Assembly (NCBI GenBank): GCA_001642005.1
Contig: LWCA01000578.1
Coordinates: 1 to 23,040, forward strand
DNA length: 23,040 bases
Source: Intoshia linei
Taxonomy: Eukaryota > Orthonectida > Rhopaluridae
Direction: 5' to 3'
The notes beneath the pieces are model-generated. The model had not been told where the DNA came from, did no database searches, and worked only from the letters and a program-made list of their open reading frames with translations. The position numbers were made by a program, and so were the translations under genes. Positions 22,050 through 23,040 of this stretch are shown one piece after another; the stretch's first letter is position 1; every line of letters begins with the position of its first letter.

Positions 22050-23040
22050 GCTTCAAATGGATCAAATGACTCTCAGACTCCCATTGAAACGACAATACAT
22101 ACTTACGAAGCTCTATGTACTTCTAAACAGTTTCAACAATGGTACATTGAAAATTATCCGAATGGAATTAATGATATACTTAAAGTGAATGTAACGTTAT
22201 TTACTAACATCTGTATAACAAAGTTATGTTTGACATTATTCTTTATTTACTATTCTAAACGTCCTTGAAAGATTACAAAGACTTAGAAATATTTAATTGT
22301 TAATTAAAGATTTATAATATTCTTCAAGACTTTACAGTAATAAATGATATAATATCGGAAAAATTGTCGAGATAAGCTAAATTAACTGATATTTCTACAT
22401 TAAAAAAAAATTTAAAACGTTGAATATAATTTTAATTAAAATTGTTAATTTTACTTAGTATTTTCGTGAATATTCGGTTGTATTAATATACTATTTTCAA
22501 AAATATTTTAATTAAATCAAACTTTGTTATAAGTAGGGCAAGTTTTTTTTTTGACATTTATTTTTACAAATTACATTTTACTAAATTTTATTTACATTTA
22601 AAATTTACATTAAACTAAATTACAAAATAGTAAAGTATAACTTCTACTGTCTTTTCTCGATTATAAGAAGTCTTCTTATATTCGAGAGTAGAAGGAAAAA
22701 TGATTATCAAAAACATGCAGACTTTTAGGTAGATCTTGAAAAATATAAAAAATACACTAAAAGTTTGCTTTTATATTTTAAGAACTCGTTAGATTTGTAT
22801 TAAATTACATCTTGAGGTATTCTCAAAATTTATTTGTTTGAGATAAAACTTATAAATTAAAAAATGAGGTCTGTGAAGGACTGAAAGAATATTTTGTTCC
22901 GCTTGATATCATTAATTATGAGTACATTGAAAATATTAAAAACACGTCCGAATCACCTTATTTTGATGAATTTCACAAACGCCTTAACTACATCATAATC
23001 GAAAGTGCTGGGTTTTGTCTCCGTTATTTCATTATGTAAA
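22050..23040 (+). CDS. Unrecognised gene, two exons (runs to the window edge)
   Basis: Exon 22050-22184 (or to 22190) follows a TTTTAAG acceptor and reads ASNGSNDSQTPIETTIHTYE, then ALCTSKQFQQWYIENYPNG. It can leave at GTGAAT or GTAACG, both in phase 0. A second exon follows an ATGAG acceptor at 22869 in the same phase: VCEGLKEYFVPLDIINYEYI, later FDEFHKRLNYIIIESAGFCL. It ends either at TAA (23037-23039) or at a donor GTAAA (23036). The residue mix and base composition are clearly coding, but I do not recognise the family. The order of exons with an intron of about 680 nt is my inference; other exons could lie between. The gene is on the strand opposite to AGPS and in the region its 5' introns should span. 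Confidence 0.5.
22641..22694. repeat. Near-perfect inverted repeat (hairpin/cruciform)
   Basis: CTTCTACT...TCTCGATTATAAGAAG (22641-22670) is mirrored by CTTCTTATATTCGAGAG and TAGAAG (22672-22694), with one mismatch and a 6-nt bulge (GTCTTT) in the left arm. It sits in the putative intron between the two exons at the right edge. The stem has essentially no loop, so a transposon palindrome is more likely than a microRNA precursor. Confidence 0.6.

Overview
This is an AT-rich metazoan nuclear window with spliced genes. The evidence is a three-Ig receptor tyrosine kinase, a peroxisomal ether-lipid enzyme, GT-AG introns whose reading phases close exactly at nearly every junction, and heavy transposon debris. 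Many introns are only 33-59 nt long (I count 15 of that size in the three best gene models), while a few run to 0.3-5.5 kb and hold the repeats. The lineage cannot be named from this alone; an animal with a very short modal intron length and hAT, pogo-like and foldback elements fits. Single-letter gene order below is left to right.

Layout. 1-250 is one copy of a dispersed repeat whose second copy is at about 11314. 897-2655 (+) is the 3' part of an unrecognised conserved-looking gene (four exons), with a strong RNA-type hairpin in its third intron. Its stop codon overlaps the stop of a candidate minus-strand exon (2652-2923) that ends in a membrane segment. 2.9-7.5 kb is mostly featureless AT-rich DNA with one odd 110-codon open frame. 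7527-15973 (+) is a complete FGFR-like receptor in eight exons (777 aa). Its 5.5-kb first intron is filled by a nested set of transposons, the outer one a 4.5-kb hAT-type element with matching 8-bp target duplications and a smaller hAT-type element inside it with its own perfect 8-bp duplications.

16030-17845 (+) is a complete small gene (eight exons, 267 aa) starting only 56 bp after the FGFR stop; it resembles weakly the CABCOC1/CFAP119 ciliary family. 18209-21436 (-) is the C-terminal two thirds of alkyldihydroxyacetonephosphate synthase (AGPS; 13 exons), convergent with the small gene; its last intron carries a foldback element with tandem ~30-bp repeats in both arms. At the right edge, two plus-strand exons (22050-22190 and 22869 to the end) belong to an unrecognised gene that lies where the missing AGPS 5' exons would be expected to be spliced from, so it may be nested in an AGPS intron.

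The genes do not form one pathway: growth-factor signalling at the cell surface, a possible ciliary protein, and plasmalogen/ether-lipid synthesis in peroxisomes. I did not find a clearly new biological system. The most notable points are the tiny introns (two in FGFR are multiples of three with no stop), the nested hAT structure with shared flanks, the intronic hairpin, and the tightly packed tandem and convergent gene ends.
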